Below, one piece after another: positions 1-12,770 of a stretch of DNA of 64,000 nucleotides (its first letter is position 1; every line of letters begins with the position of its first letter). The notes beneath the pieces were generated by a model, which saw nothing but the letters and a program-made list of their open reading frames with translations, searched no databases and was not told the DNA's origin. The translations under genes and the position numbers were made by a program. The stretch is from Cyrtodaria siliqua. Its lineage: Eukaryota > Mollusca > Bivalvia > Adapedonta > Hiatellidae. The DNA is taken from the NCBI GenBank assembly GCA_037043455.1, contig JAWPHD010004467.1, forward strand, positions 1 through 64,000, read 5' to 3'.

Positions 1-417
1 GGTTACCCAATGACAACTGGTGTTATTATCATTATCGTTGGGCTATTCCGTTTGACCAGGTACCCAATGACACTGGTGTTTTTATCATTATCGTTGGGCT
101 ATTCAGTTGACCAGGTTACCCAATGACACTGGTGTTTATTATCATTTATCGTTGGGCTATTCAGTTTGACCAGGTTACCCAATGACAACTGTGTTTTTAT
201 CATTATCGTTGGTCTATTCAGGTTTTGACCAGGATACCCAATGACACTGGTGTTTTTATCAATATCGTTGGCTATTCAGTTTGACCAGGTTACCCAATGA
301 CCACTGGTGTTTTTATCATTATCGTTGAGGCTATTCAGTTTGACCAGGTTTACCCAATGACACTGGTGTTTTTATCATTATCGTTGGGCTCTACAGTTTG
401 ACCAGGTACCAATGACA
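1..417. repeat. 57-bp minisatellite, about 7 copies
   Basis: Roughly seven head-to-tail copies of a unit of about 57 bp that opens with GGTTACCCAATGACACTGG. Copies differ by single-base indels and substitutions, so the array is moderately old. It is cut by the left window edge, so its true length is unknown. No open frame runs through it. Confidence 0.95.
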
Positions 418-3400
418 CTACTTAACAAATCGCCCAGTCCCTTTAAGTTGTTCATACATTTCAAATATATATTGTATATACGCAATGTGAGAATCTATGG
501 AAGATTCGGAAGTGCTCTGCTCAAAGTAAGACTTCTTAAAAATGCGCACGATTCCGGAATTGTGCAGGACTATTCTGGATTCCCCACGGGGTTTAATCGA
601 TATAAAATATGCACCTGAGTCTGCGCAATTTGAGAATGCTTTGCGCAAAGTACGAAGTGTGGTTGGATTTGAAAAGGAATATAGTGTTTGAAACCTATTT
701 ATTTCTAATTACATAAGCATAATTGTTTACCTCCGTCTATTATAAATAGATAAAATATAAAACAAATCATAGTTTGGTTTGGGAAATAATTAACATGAAT
801 TTAATTATGAGAAAATAAGTTGAGCCTCAAACAATAACGTGCGGATTCATATTGCTGAAACAAGGAGATACATTATGGCTAAGCAAATATAAACAAGTGA
901 AGCACCGTGGTGATATAAACAAGTGAAGCACAGTGGTGATATAAACCAATCGTTTTTGAGGAAAAAACAAAAACTTTTACCAAAAACGTCAAAACGCGTA
1001 GACGGACATACGACGGAACAAGACGGACAGACAGATAGACGGAATCGCCCAACCATAAGCCTGGATTTGCTACCCTATCCTGCTAAAAAAAAAGCGACAC
1101 AGACAATAATATTTCTAATAACGTATCAAATTGGCATTCCATATATAATACTATTTTAGAGATATTTGCTATGATGTATATTTTATACAAACATGGACCC
1201 TGGTTTGTTGCCATATACCCTTCGTATATACTTGCAAATAACAAAAAGAAGTCAAATATTGCACATCTGTCAAAATAGACAAACACGACCAATTGCTCAA
1301 TAAAAGCACCAGGTGTTAAAGCTACAACTACTACTACTAATTGCATTTGCATGTTTTAATCATAATATATTAAAGCTATTATACTGATAAGGTATAAAAA
1401 ATATATTAAATGTCAAATTGTCTCATTGTCCAGAACATCATGTCATCTGCCAAATGTACTAAAAACATAATTTACACAGACCCGTTTAAGAACAAATTAC
1501 CAGTTTATGGTATTGCTAGTAATGACAATATGAATGATACTTAATAAAATAGTGGATATTAATAGACATTATACAGACAATGAGGAGATAAACTCACCTT
1601 GTATCACGCAGTATAACGTACAATTTAAACATTGTTATTGTCTTTTATTGTTTATACAACACCCACAATTTTTGTTATAACATTTATTTCAAATATCAAG
1701 TGTACATACATTTTTTTGACATACAATACCATGATGTGATTGTTACGACCCTCATACAAGTGTTATTTGTAATAATACCTATCTGCTCTTCTATTAAGAA
1801 TTTAGTCATACATGGAATGATTATACATGTATAATATCAAGTATTGCTAATTACTGACTAAGTAAGCTATAGTTCAAAGCATATCCTGAATCACATTCCA
1901 TCTTTTTAAAAAAATATTACCTTTTTTTCTAAGGGGTAAATATATATTAAGAACAATTCAATATTTCTAAATATTTTGACTTGCTCTATATACACAGAGT
2001 AGATTGAAAGACATTTTCTCATTTTGCAAGAATAAATATACTTCTTATAGAGAAGCCTTAAAATATATAAAATATTGTCAATATCTGTTACACATTTAGA
2101 GCCTAGAATCATATCCTTCGGTTTTAATTCTGACGAAATATGACATTCTTCCTTTAGATGACTGAAAAGCTTTATAAGAATATTTCCTCACATTTTTTGT
2201 TTTAACAATGTGTTGTACATATTTTTCTAAGAATAAAACGTATACCTCTGCTCATCTTAATCATCACTGTTCATCCTCAAACCTCTTCATTGCCTCACCC
2301 ACAACTGTCTGTGTTCAATGTTGATATTGTTCATATGCACATACTGCATAACTCTGCTTATCTCTATTATCAACCCACTCTCCCTAGAAATAATATCTTT
2401 TGTCTGCATCTCCACAATTTTCTTCTTTGTTTGTTTATATTGTTTTAGGGTACACAGGGATACTTTTGCCCATCATAATCATCACATCACCCCACCCCTC
2501 CACCACCTTACCAGCTCCCTCTACCACTTAATTTTCCTGTATCTCATTTTTTATTATTGCTCATGGCTATATCTCTGCTATTTCTTTAAAGAATGCTTAT
2601 ATGAAGTGAGATTTCCCTTTATCTGATGGCATGTCAGGTGTTTAAGTTGTTGTTCTCTGAAAAAACAAATATAGGCCTTGAGCCAGGACCCAACATTTTC
2701 GATATTGCTACCAACTCGGGTGGCAAATTCTATGATTATTTTTTGGAAAGAGCAATGTCTGTAGAAGACATTTTTCCATGATAGCAATCTGGAACGGGTA
2801 GCTTAAATAGTTTAATTCAAACAATAATAGGTGTATCAGTGTAGTCCTGGCATAAACTTTTGAATGTTAATTTTTGCTCATTATAATATTTTGTAATTGT
2901 TAATATACTTTTAAAATATGCAATTAACTTTATAATTCATATTAGTTTAATATAAAATAAATAAGCTTTGTTTCAGCATTGTATTCTGCTTAAAATCACT
3001 ATTTTGCTTAAAATTGGAAGTCAAATTACCCCACCCACTATTGACACATGTTTTGTGCATTAAGGTTAGTATATTATTTTGGTTTGCACTACATGTGTAA
3101 AATTGTAAGAATCATTAATTAACAACTATTCTACGATAATTTAATTATTATATTATGAATTAATAAAAGTATGTACGATGCAACGTCCAGGCCTTTGCTT
3201 GCATATATAAGTTCAGAAAGCCTGAAAAGAGCATACACGCATCGAACAGGAAGTCTTCTTCCGAATAATTGCAACATCACTATTATTTAATTTTTCTGAT
3301 ACATGTATATGCATATATTGCACAAAATACACAAACAGTCCAAAGGATGTTAGACACGAAGCAATAGTTAACACATGCAAACACAAATTTCAATTAGATG

Positions 3401-4020
3401 TCTATTTTAATGCCTATGTCTATTTTAACGATGTTTAACACCAGTTTGAATTACCACACCTACATAAATCATAATAAAGTATGCATATGAAATTGAAAAC
3501 TATTACATGCATTTGCACGAAAAAGCATTGAAGAAGAAGCTTAAGGGTAATACATAGACTACTGTACTAACTACTAACCATGGCAACTATTTGTTAGAAT
3601 TGGTACAGTTGTTACAATAGATGCTTTGCATTTTATTATAATCATAACCTACTTTTGTGCATGCTGAAATAGTGCAAACTGAATGACAGTTGCCTAAGAA
3701 AATCGAATGTTTATTGCCAATGACGGGGGTAGTTGCGACAATGACAAAGACTATCACACATGGGTCTATGTACTGCCTTAAACTGTCCCCCATTGATCTC
3801 AATATTAGTATTGACTTAAATTGTGTTGGTGACAAAAAAAATTTTTACCTTTAATTGTGTGTGTGATGTTATTGAAGATGCACTTTTAAAGAAACAGAAT
3901 TGAATTAATTGGATGTTGTTAAACGGATTATCAACACATTATATGTTATTAAGACCCGCCCCAGAGAGAGGGGAGCTATACTTTGGTAACCTGCCATAAT
4001 CTTAATAACAAATAGATTAC
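418..4020. other. AT-rich intergenic DNA, no gene recognised
   Basis: No exon-like segment with splice sites and a known domain was found. A short direct duplication of about 28 bp (ATAAACAAGTGAAGCAC core) lies at 888-945. A stretch at 2240-2560 is pyrimidine-rich, which explains a hydrophobic open frame there. A minus-strand frame of 82 codons at 3587-3835 has several cysteines but matches nothing I know. The rest is AT-rich filler. Confidence 0.6.
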
Positions 4021-4140
4021 TACAGTTCTTGAATTCAAATGACAGACACCGATATACAATTTACGTCCCGTTCAGACATACGAGGCTACCTCTGTCTTCA
4101 CGAGGGAAATTTTCTTGCCAAACAACACCGACGAAACTCA

Positions 4141-4212
4141 GCGGCGCTGGCGAGGTTCGAACCCGGGTCCTCCGGATTCCAAGCCCACCGTACTATCCAC
4201 TGGGCCACAGGT
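4141..4212 (-). repeat. tRNA-like SINE head (Pro-TGG-like)
   Basis: Read on the minus strand, the segment has an A-box-like TGGCCCAGTGG and a perfect B box GGTTCGAACC at the right spacing, with an anticodon-loop-like CTTGGAA between. The acceptor stem does not pair and the T stem has a mismatch, so it is more likely a tRNA-derived SINE head than a working tRNA gene. The body on the minus strand would extend toward 4020. Confidence 0.6.
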
Positions 4213-5416
4213 TTTATGCGTCCAAGGATAGTGACTGCGTTGTAATACATACATCTAAAATGCTAAAACATTCCTATTTCAATGATACGGTCACATCCAA
4301 ATGGCTGGAGTTCACAACAGTCATTGTTTTCTAGCAAATGTTTATGTGTGTGTTGTTCTAAGGAGTATACTGTCTCCGCCAATGTATCAAGAGAACAATC
4401 GTTCAATGGCACGGTAGTATGTCTTTACTGTCACGGGTTGAAACATGTCTGTAAGCCTTATATTTGCCCATCCCATTGTCACGATCAATTAATGACAAAG
4501 TATTTGGACAATTAATTGTACTCATATCATATCTCCTTTAAATAATAGTTAATAGTATTACTTAAAATTACAATATTGAAGTTAGTTAAAGCAACAAAAA
4601 AACACTTTTATATATAAGGATCGGTACCCAGGATATCGGGATAGTACACATTTGAATACTCTGCGATCTCTGTCTGACATACCGGTACTAACTACTACAA
4701 TAATATGGTTTTCTTGAAAGTACTTTGTGCGAATTAAGGGTGTACATTTGTAAAACAAACAACTCAAAATTGACAATATCTAAACCCTGAAAAGGGAGGT
4801 AGGTGCATGAACTTCCGTCCTTAAGTTTTTTGATCATATCTTAGATTTGTTTTTTCTTTGGCTGCAACTGCTTTGGTTATTCATTTCTAATTAAGTATGT
4901 TTATATATATTTACAAAAAACAGTTGTATCGTTTACTATTTTTCCTGGGTGTCGACTTTATTGTTAAAGATTTCTTTTTGATGGGATTTACTTTTATAAG
5001 CACTGTCTTGTCAAAAAGGTTTAATTATAGCGAGGCTGTGTACATATAACATCAATTTAATTTAACCAATAGGCCGTATTGCCTACTGACCGTTTCAAGT
5101 CGCTTATCCTGTATTCACCACTCTTTATGTCTGTGTATTGTCCCATTCATTGACTGATTAAATAGATTTTCTTTTATTTAGTTTGTTGTAGTGTTAACCT
5201 ACGGTGCAATTGCCTCTGAGTGCTGTGGTTTATATAGGACCAATTTTCTCATTTTACAATATATAGATGCTGACAATGCTGCTGACAGAGCTACAGTAGT
5301 CAGTGTAGTTTATCCAACACTTCATGTTGGTCCATAAATTGGTCCATAAATTGTTTGCCATGACAATGCAGCGGTCTCCTTTTTAGTTTTAGTGGGTGAA
5401 TTTATAAAATATGCGA
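4213..5416. other. Intergenic DNA, no gene recognised
   Basis: A 77-codon plus-strand frame at 4282-4515 is cysteine-rich but has no recognisable domain or splice context. Nothing else gene-like is visible. Confidence 0.5.
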
Positions 5417-5680
5417 CTTGTGCAGTGTGGAGGCAGTAAAACGTCTCCCCGCGCTTGCAATCAGTACTGTTATTCATTCGATTTTTGGAGATCGCTAAGC
5501 CCGATACTTATATTTATGTCGTGCTCGGCCGTTTCCAAAGGTCCATTATCATACTCTTTTTTTATAGCACAGTGGCGTTGCTTGTGCAGTGTGGCGGCAG
5601 TAAACGTCTCCCCGCGCTTGCAATCAGTACTGTTATTCATTCGATCTCTGGAGATCGCTGAGCCCGATACTTATATTTAG
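5417..5680. repeat. Direct repeat, two ~100-bp copies
   Basis: Two near-identical copies (5417-5516 and 5581-5680) start with CTTGTGCAGTGTGG and end at CCGATACTTATATTTA. A 64-bp spacer carries GTGCTCGGCCGTTTCC. The spacer occurs again at 6147-6192 without the flanking unit, so this is part of a dispersed family with an internal tandem duplication. Confidence 0.85.
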
Positions 5681-6054
5681 TGATCGGTGGTACATTTTCA
5701 ATTTCTTTTGTTTTCTTACTTAATTTTAGATTCGGTGGTTCCACTACTCCGGCCTATAAAAGGTTCTGGGTATTGTTTAACCACTCATAGGATATGTTGT
5801 CTGCTTTTTAATTTAGTCTTTTGGCTGTTACTTATGATACGCAGGCTTCATAACCGCTGCTCCCAACTAAATGCATTTTTGTTTATTTCGCTCTTCGGGG
5901 CATACAAGTTTATTAGATCCTGAGACCATACGCTGCTGGATATAGGGGATGAAATAAAGATACAAATATTGCTATATCCACCTCCATATGCTTGCCATCT
6001 TCGGGATGGTTAAAATTATGTACTGTTGATTTTTATGAATATTGAGTTCTGGTC

Positions 6055-6192
6055 AACCCGGGGCTAGAGGGCGTGAGCGGTAGCTAGCATATTTCACTAC
6101 CGCTCATGAACAGTCTCAATCAAACCGATACTGCAATAATTCGTATGTGTCGTGCTCGGCCGTTTCCAAAGGTCCATTATCATAATCTTTTT
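6055..6192. repeat. Dispersed repeat fragment
   Basis: Contains CATGAACAGTCTCAATCAAACCG, shared in diverged form with repeats at 23130-23300, 55976-56150 and 56580-56710. It then runs into the spacer sequence of the 5417-5680 duplication. Confidence 0.6.
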
Positions 6193-6599
6193 TGTAAACA
6201 TCGTTAAAATAGACTATTACTTACGATTACAGTTTCAATTGTTTTAATTAATTTAGGTCTTTATAATGTAATACCTCATCAAAAGTCCCATTCTTGATAA
6301 ATACTGCAGTTCTGAAACCTAACATAATATAATATAATATAATACAAAGTGTACCACTGCAAGTCATAAACAAGAGGCCAAAGGGCCTCGTCTCAGCCTC
6401 GCCTCAAAGTGCTCACTAGTTAAGGAACCATAAGCTTATACTACATGCAACATATTAGGCACTTAGCTCATGTAGATTCGGATATTTTTAAAGGCTTTTC
6501 TTTAAAGGTGAAATATAGCGTGTCTTTTGAGGATATATTCTGAAATATATGTATATAATATACAATCTGTTTAAATATTACACTTATTGGTTGTCCCGT
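6193..6599. other. Intergenic DNA with dispersed repeat
   Basis: Holds a five-fold ATAAT run near 6320-6343. A repeat at about 6370-6470 has CCATAAGCTTATACTACATG, seen again near 8960. No gene visible. Confidence 0.5.
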
Positions 6600-6775
6600 T
6601 TTCTCACAGTAGCCAATTTTATCTCATAGCGCACACGCTTCGAGTTTCGCACTTTTTGAAGACAGGTAAGTGTCACGTGATCCTGTGACGTCATTGGTAC
6701 CAAACGATTAGCGGTGTCGCATTGAGTTGTATAGTATTGTCTATGTAGGATTACGTTTTATGGTACGTGTTAAAA
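6600..6775 (+). promoter_or_regulatory. Putative promoter / 5' leader of the THAP gene
   Basis: Within 110 bp of the THAP start codon lie an E-box CACGTG (6674-6679) and a full palindromic CRE TGACGTCA (6686-6693). The stretch has more CpG than its surroundings. A donor-like GACAG|GTAAGTG sits at 6661-6668, so a non-coding first exon ending at 6665 is also possible. Promoter activity is inferred from motif density only. Confidence 0.45.
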
Positions 6776-7168
6776 ATGCCGTGTGCAGTAGCTGGGTGTC
6801 AAAGTGTGCATAAAAAAGGACAATCTAATAACATCAGTTTCTTTCGTTTTCCTAATCAGGTTAATGATAGATTAAGATTTGAAGTGTGGGTGGACCGCTG
6901 TCGACGAAAATCGCCCGTCGCGTCAAAACAATGGGAACCTTCGAAAGACGCGCGAGTTTGTAGTAAACACTTTGAGTTGGATTCGTGGGAAGTCCATCCT
7001 TTGGTTTCATTTTCATTGAATTTGGAGGACAAACGGCTATGCAGATTAAAAACAACAGCGATACCAACAATATTTTCTTACAAAAATGAGAAGTGCCTAA
7101 CCCCGCCGTCTCCGAGCAAGTTTTATTCGCCGATTCGACCGGCGTTGAGGAAGAAATTATTAAATGAG
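6776..7168 (+). CDS. THAP-domain protein, first coding exon
   Basis: The start at 6776 gives the MPCAVAGC opening typical of THAP proteins. The C2CH zinc finger is complete: Cys3, Cys8, Cys62 and His65 (VCSKHF). Conserved Pro26 and Trp38 are present, and the domain closes with AIPTIF at residues 95-100, the family's AVPTIF box. THAP domains bind DNA in a zinc-dependent way and occur in cell-cycle regulators and in P-element-type transposases. Residues 101-131 are a basic, proline-rich linker. The frame stays open only to a TAG at 7175-7177, but AATGAG|GTAGGA at 7169 is a good splice donor, so I end the exon at 7168 in phase 0. No downstream exon was recognised in the next 1.2 kb, so whether this is a host gene or a domesticated or dead transposase exon is open. 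Confidence 0.85.
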
Positions 7169-7177
7169 GTAGGATAG

Positions 7178-8492
7178 AAGTTTTTTTTCAGTTATCTTAG
7201 CAATTCCTCGGGTATGTGTATGATAAATTGTAGAAAGGTATATAGTCTTAGATCTGTACATCGTGATTGTTTAGCTGTTGAATTAGATGCATGCGTCTTA
7301 CGTGAACGGCGCTAATATAATGTAGCCATCTTTTTCAAAAGATTGCTAAAAAGGTTTAGCATATAAATGTAAATGAATTCGGTGAAATAAACACTGGTTC
7401 GTTGTTTCAATATATATTTTGTAGTATTTATTTATTTATTTATTTATTTTTAAATTATACACCTTCTTCTTCCAATAGTGTTATAGATTTATATAGAGTT
7501 ATATATCGGTCTCTGGATTTGAAAATAATGACAAAATGTTTCATGGATCATCCATGTCTATTGAAAGGCAGAAAATTGATAATGTTACTAGCTATTATAT
7601 TAGTTCAGTAATGTTGCATGGCAAAACAATAACAAAAACGGCTTTTACCTCATGCAGTAAGTAAACTAAGTGCTTTACAAGTTTATATTCTAAATCAAAA
7701 ATTTGATCTGTTAGGTCTGTTTTTTCGATCTCTAGATGTACATAATACATAATGTCGTGCTCATAATACATTAATTTGACTATATTATTTAGATCATAGT
7801 ATTTTTCGTTCTTCGTGCGCGATGAACTAGTTTCTCACGCATCATATATCCGTCTTGTGCAATACGCGGCTCGCCGCGGCGGTATTGCACCGCTCACGGC
7901 ATTGCAATATACAGGAAATGTAGGCATATCATAAAACTACGTTTCCCTAAATGGTGCGTGCTTTTGTCATATACCGACGTATGTACCCTGATTAGGCTGT
8001 ACTTCAATAGGGCACCGCAATAGTTGATTAGTCGGTGTGTGGTATATTGTTAGTTGGGGGCATGTGGAGAAAGCGTGTCATACTGCAAATCCGAATCTCA
8101 TACACCACTTTAGAGTGTTTGGAGGCGGCGGGGACTTATGGTATATAGAATACTATAGACATTAGATGCTGTTTCATTTATTTATTTATTTATCAATTTT
8201 ACTTACTAGACTCTAAAGATATTTTTTCAATGTCTACTTTTCGGCAAAAATAAAGTCCTTAATCTGACGCTCGTATTAATGTACAAGTATTAGACCATGT
8301 TCATTCATTCGGAATATACTGCATTTCGCGCTTAGTGTAAATGTACCGAGATATTGCAGCGTTGCTGGTGACTTACAGTCAGAATTTCGATGAAAACAAT
8401 GCCAACACGACCAAGCTCTTCATTTGCACCTGACCGCGTTCAACTTCCTCACCGGTTGATGAATCCGAGGTATTTTCATCCTCAGACACGAA
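7178..8492. other. Non-coding interval after the THAP exon
   Basis: Could be intron. It contains TATT/ATTT short runs (7425-7450, 8175-8195) and a GC-rich imperfect hairpin around 7861-7915 built on CGGCTCGCCGCGGCGG. No exon with a recognisable domain was found. Confidence 0.45.
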
Positions 8493-8585
8493 TTATGGCT
8501 CAAAATCGTAAGGTTGCACATTGTGCAACCGTCCTATCATGGGCATTTCATCTGACTCAGCATCATAGTCGCTTAATTCCGACAT
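8493..8585 (-). pseudogene. Acidic YDFEP-type first exon, nonsense-mutated
   Basis: From an ATG at 8585 the minus strand reads 30 codons of acidic protein (MSELSDYDAESDE, then NVQPYDFEP) before a TAA at 8495-8493. The frame reopens at once into a Ser/Asp/Glu-rich run (EDENTSDSSTGEE) and runs to about 8380. An acidic N terminus with Y-x-FEP is, from memory, seen at the start of many invertebrate proteins that carry a P2X7-like zinc-binding module. Cys/His-bearing frames downstream (8390-8280) could be its remnants but need frameshifts, so I do not assign it. The stop inside the acidic segment argues for a pseudogene. An ETS/CRE promoter motif lies about 70 bp upstream. Confidence 0.35.
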
Positions 8586-8651
8586 TTTCACACACACTAT
8601 ACTGTTTTTGCGTGCTTTCCCTATGTACAAATGGTTTCGTTTTGTTCCCAA

Positions 8652-8667
8652 TGACGTCACTTCCGGT
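8652..8667 (-). promoter_or_regulatory. ETS/CRE composite promoter motif
   Basis: On the minus strand the sequence is ACCGGAAGTGACGTCA: an ETS site fused directly to a palindromic CRE. This arrangement is well known from TATA-less, broadly expressed animal promoters. It sits 67-82 bp upstream of the acidic exon's ATG and points toward it, which supports a real, now broken, gene start. Confidence 0.6.
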
Positions 8668-8879
8668 TTTACGAGGAAGAGTTTTCCCCCTTTGATTTTT
8701 TTTCAATTGTTTAGCGAAGCCTGTTCGTCTTTTCGGTTTTTATCTTTAAAAACATATTTTCACTAAACATACATCAATAGCATAGTAAACATCGTATTTA
8801 TAATGATATTTAATAATTAAAAACATATCAACAACGGATTTGTTGATTTAGGACAAATTTCATCTTTAATAGCTTTACT

Positions 8880-9240
8880 CAATTTAATAGTGTGACCCAC
8901 AGGGCAGGACCAAACTTGAGTCAATTAAAGGTCACCATTTGAACAGACTTAGTAGATAACCATAAGCTTATACTACATGCAAACTATTAGACGTCTATCT
9001 CTGGTAGTTTCAGAGAAGATTGTTTTTAAGATGTTTATATATAACCCTAGTTAAATATGCGACCCTTGGGGCGGGGCCAAATATGACCACAGGGTCAACA
9101 TTTTAATTTGTTTTCGCAGCAGGCCATTTGTTTATGCCATATACAAAACAGTAGACCTCTAGCACTTAAGGTTTCAGAGAAAACGATTTGTTTTTTTAAA
9201 GAAACCTGATTCTGAGGGAGAGATTACTCTAATAACAGGA
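8880..9240. repeat. Dispersed bivalve-type repeat
   Basis: Contains GACCCTTGGGGCGGGGCCAAA and CCATAAGCTTATACTACATG, the second shared with about 6430. No frame of interest. Confidence 0.5.
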
Positions 9241-9512
9241 AACATTCACCCTGTTAGCACTGCTATCGTGGATTTTTTCCTTCTCTACAATGTACTCCAT
9301 AACATGGGACTAGTAAGAACCTGAGATGGTAGCGAAAAATTGTCTGGCTCATGGTCTAATAGCCGATCTGCGCTGTTCTCCGATAGCTCTTGTTAAGTAC
9401 GTTTTGCATGTTACAATAAATAAGGCAAATAAACAAAAATATCGTCGTTAAATGTGATTTAATGTCCTGGCTGTTACTGGCATGTATTGTATATTTCTTG
9501 ACAATTGGACGG

Positions 9513-10056
9513 AACACCTCATGATAAATGTCTGTATCACCTCATAATAAATGCCTGTAACACTTCATGATTAATGTCCGTAACACCTCATGATAAATGC
9601 CTGTAACACATAATAACAATAAATGTCATAACACCTCATGATAAATTCCCACAACACCACATGATAAATGCCTGTAAATGCCCATAGCACATCATGATAA
9701 ATGCCAGTAACACCTCATGATAAATGCCGTAACATAATGATGTCCGTAACACTTCACGATAAATGCTCGTAACACTTCATGTTAAATTCATATAACACCT
9801 GATGATAAATTCTCATAGCACCTCATGATAAATGCACGTAACACCTCATGACGAACACCTCATGATAAATGCCCGTAATATATCATTATAAAGGCTCTTA
9901 ACACCTCATGATGAATGTCCGTAACATAATGATAAATGCCCGTAACACATCATGATAATTACCCGTAACAACTGAAGATAAATGCCCGAAATACCTCATG
10001 ATAAATACCCATAACGCTTCATGATAAATGCCTTTAACACCTCATGATAAATGTCT
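9513..10056. repeat. 23-bp minisatellite, about 24 copies
   Basis: Tandem copies of a 23-bp unit around AACACCTCATGATAAATGCC. Copies are degenerate, with substitutions and small deletions, and the array ends at GATAAATGTCTC. Confidence 0.95.
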
Positions 10057-11019
10057 CAGCCACCACAAAAAAAAAAGAAAATCGACCAAAGATGAATATA
10101 TCCACTCCTGTACACGTGGCCAGCCAACTAGCTTTAATTTAGTCACAAGATATGCGTGTTACTTGTGAAAACACAGACGCATGTTCTCGCCAGTGAAATA
10201 TAAAAGGAAAACGTACGTTCAAATTAAGTCTTTAAAAAGAAGTTGATTTTTGCCATAAAAAACATTTATTTTTAGAATTATAATAGATAGAGGATATTTG
10301 TTGTTTTGGAGTGAATAACAGATTTTATTAAGTGATCCAGGGTCGATATATATTAACAATAACGACTTCCATCCATATTTTCATAAAAAATACGAAATCT
10401 GGAAGTCAGGTTTAGTTATTGATGGACTTGTATGTCTCTGTTCAGAGAGGCATATACATGTACAAGTATTATACAGATATTGAATGACTTGCCTGTCAGT
10501 AGTCAACTATTTACAAAAGGTGCATAAACTATACAGAATTATTGAGCGATGGTTTATATATAACAGATCATGTAATATGCACAATTACTGTTATATGTAT
10601 TTGCATTTATGATGCTACAACACTTAAATTAACAAAATCTCTGATTAAAATGCATTTAATGTGTTGAAATAATGTGTTGAAATAAACATTTAACATGTAT
10701 TAATTTGTTTTCTTCACTTTTATTAATCCTGAAATTAGAACATGATTGTAATGTGCTCAGCCCTATATGACAAGGTGGTACATTTATTTAATTCATACAA
10801 ACACCAATGGCACATCAAACAAAACAAACAGTTATGGAGTCCATAATTTAACTATACAATATTTATCTTAATTATATCATTATAAAAATGATATCATTTA
10901 AATAAATATTGAATAGTTGAATGTATTTATAGTATTTACAGGATTTTTATATTATAAAATATAAAAACCTGGTACTGAACACTCTAAAATAAGAGAAAAT
11001 ATGGTAATTAGGCCTTTTA
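10057..11019. other. AT-rich intergenic DNA
   Basis: No gene, hairpin or array of note was seen. Confidence 0.5.
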
Positions 11020-11245
11020 GTTTTCAAGTTGCGTTGTAAACCTTCGCCTCTCACCGCTGCGGGTTCGAATCCCACTGGAAGCTCGACTTGTAAGTGAGGA
11101 AGAGTCGATTCTTACGGATGGCGGGAGTTGTACAGTACTTCTTCTTCCCAGGAAAAGCGGGTGGTCTGCCTTCACCACAAAAAATGGACCGTCATATATA
11201 ACCTTACATGTGTTGAAAATGACGTAAAACAACATACAAACAGAC
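11020..11245 (+). repeat. tRNA-headed SINE, family 1
   Basis: B box GGTTCGAATCC at about 11070, then CCCACTGGAAGCTCGACTTG, a central TACAGTACT...CCCAGGAAA segment and a tail ending TGACGTAAAACAACA. Related copies: 29722-29975 (+), 44455-44660 (-) and 59055-59205 (-). Confidence 0.8.
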
Positions 11246-12770
11246 AAACAAAAGTTTTCACGGACATTGGAAAGCAAACAACAGTTGGAATAACAAGCAG
11301 GATTATTTTAAATGCTCTGGTGACCATGCTAACATATACAACTTTTGAATATATACTTGCTTTACCTCGAACTCTAGTTAATCCAGGCTTCTTTTGCATA
11401 TGGCCTCGTATTCCAATCACCGACGAATACGCGTATGTACAAATAGCTAAACCGTAAGATATGTCGGTGGTGATTATCACGCCCGTAATATTTACACTAT
11501 TGATATCGAGTTGCGACTGGTATTGCAATGTGGTTATAAAATTAAATAGCTGTGTATGTGCCCTCTCCCAAGATAATTTTTTTTTATATTTTAGCTTTCT
11601 ATGTATTTATTTATCGAACAGTGTAAATTATATGTGTTATGTATATAGATATTTATTTGAAAGTATTGCATATTTCTTCTACGTTCTTATACTATATTAG
11701 AATAGTAGGCATTGTCCTCGTCATATATTGATGTGCGTGTCAATAATTAAAGAAAAGATAACCAATCAAACCTTACGTCTTTTTATTGATAATCGTTCCT
11801 GAATTATTTACACGTGTCACGTATGAGATTCAAGATTTCAAATATTCTTCTTTTACATTTTGTAGGATATTGTTATATCACATGTTCTAAATATGTAGTA
11901 TATCAGAATAAATATGTATGTTGTGATTCACACTCTGAACTCTGACGTTTTCCTTTTCGATTTCACTGGCAAAGAAATGTGTTCGTCTGAAAGGTCAATC
12001 TTACACTCACTGTTTGTAAATTCACCTGATAAGTCCTCAAGATTAGTATCCTCGTCCCAGTGCACACAATCTGATTTACTATAAGCCATATTTAGTATAA
12101 ATTTGTGATGCAAGAGTCAAGTCTGCAAATGGGGATATTTTTAAAAAGGTTTGAGATCAAACATTGTGAGACTTTAAGTCAATTAATTTTAGTCGTATGC
12201 AATTGTGAGGCACAGGTAATTAAAGTAATTAGTACCTCTTATATATTAAGAAACCGACAGTGTTTGTATGCATTACGTGAGATCCCGGGTAACTAATTAA
12301 GGGAATGAGTACATGATTTGCTTGTCGGTGTAATCCGTATCCATTTATGAACTACAAGTATTTGTAACAGTTTGAATAGGAAAACAAGTTCAACCGAAAA
12401 AGGCATACTAAATTACATGTTTGTCGTTTTCTCACTCCTGATAAGTTAATCTTTTTCTGGGAATGAAGTTCTAGTTTCGAAAATATATATATATATATAT
12501 CTATATCGAAATAGTGCCGTACCACCGTTGCGTTTCCCTTCCAAAAAAGTATAATTCAATTATTTAATTATTAAACTAAGGACCTGTAATAATAATCATA
12601 CTCTTATCACACATAAAAAAAACATTCATCGGGAACTGAATCTTTATAATGTGTAATGTTGTTTGGTGGTGGACGTATCTCTGCCATCAACGACAGCAGA
12701 AATGTTCATTGCGAAGATAACGCCTATCGCCTTTTAACTGTCGTATTGTCATTTGCGTTACTGACTTTAT
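11246..12770. other. AT-rich intergenic DNA
   Basis: Contains a short (AT)n at about 12485-12500. Several open frames of 60-118 codons occur but show no domain or splice context, and the longest overlaps the neighbouring SINE. Confidence 0.5.

Noticed and set aside
2318..2626. 102-codon hydrophobic frame
   Set aside because: Pyrimidine-rich DNA yields Leu/Phe/Ser/Ile-rich frames; no membrane-protein signature or conserved motif.
11172..11528. 118-codon minus-strand frame
   Set aside because: Overlaps a SINE tail, has no domain and no splice context.
11928..12113. Acidic 61-codon minus frame (MAYSKSDCVHWDEDTNLEDL) as a piggyBac-like N terminus
   Set aside because: Only its acidity suggests it; no transposase frame follows on that strand and no terminal repeats were seen.
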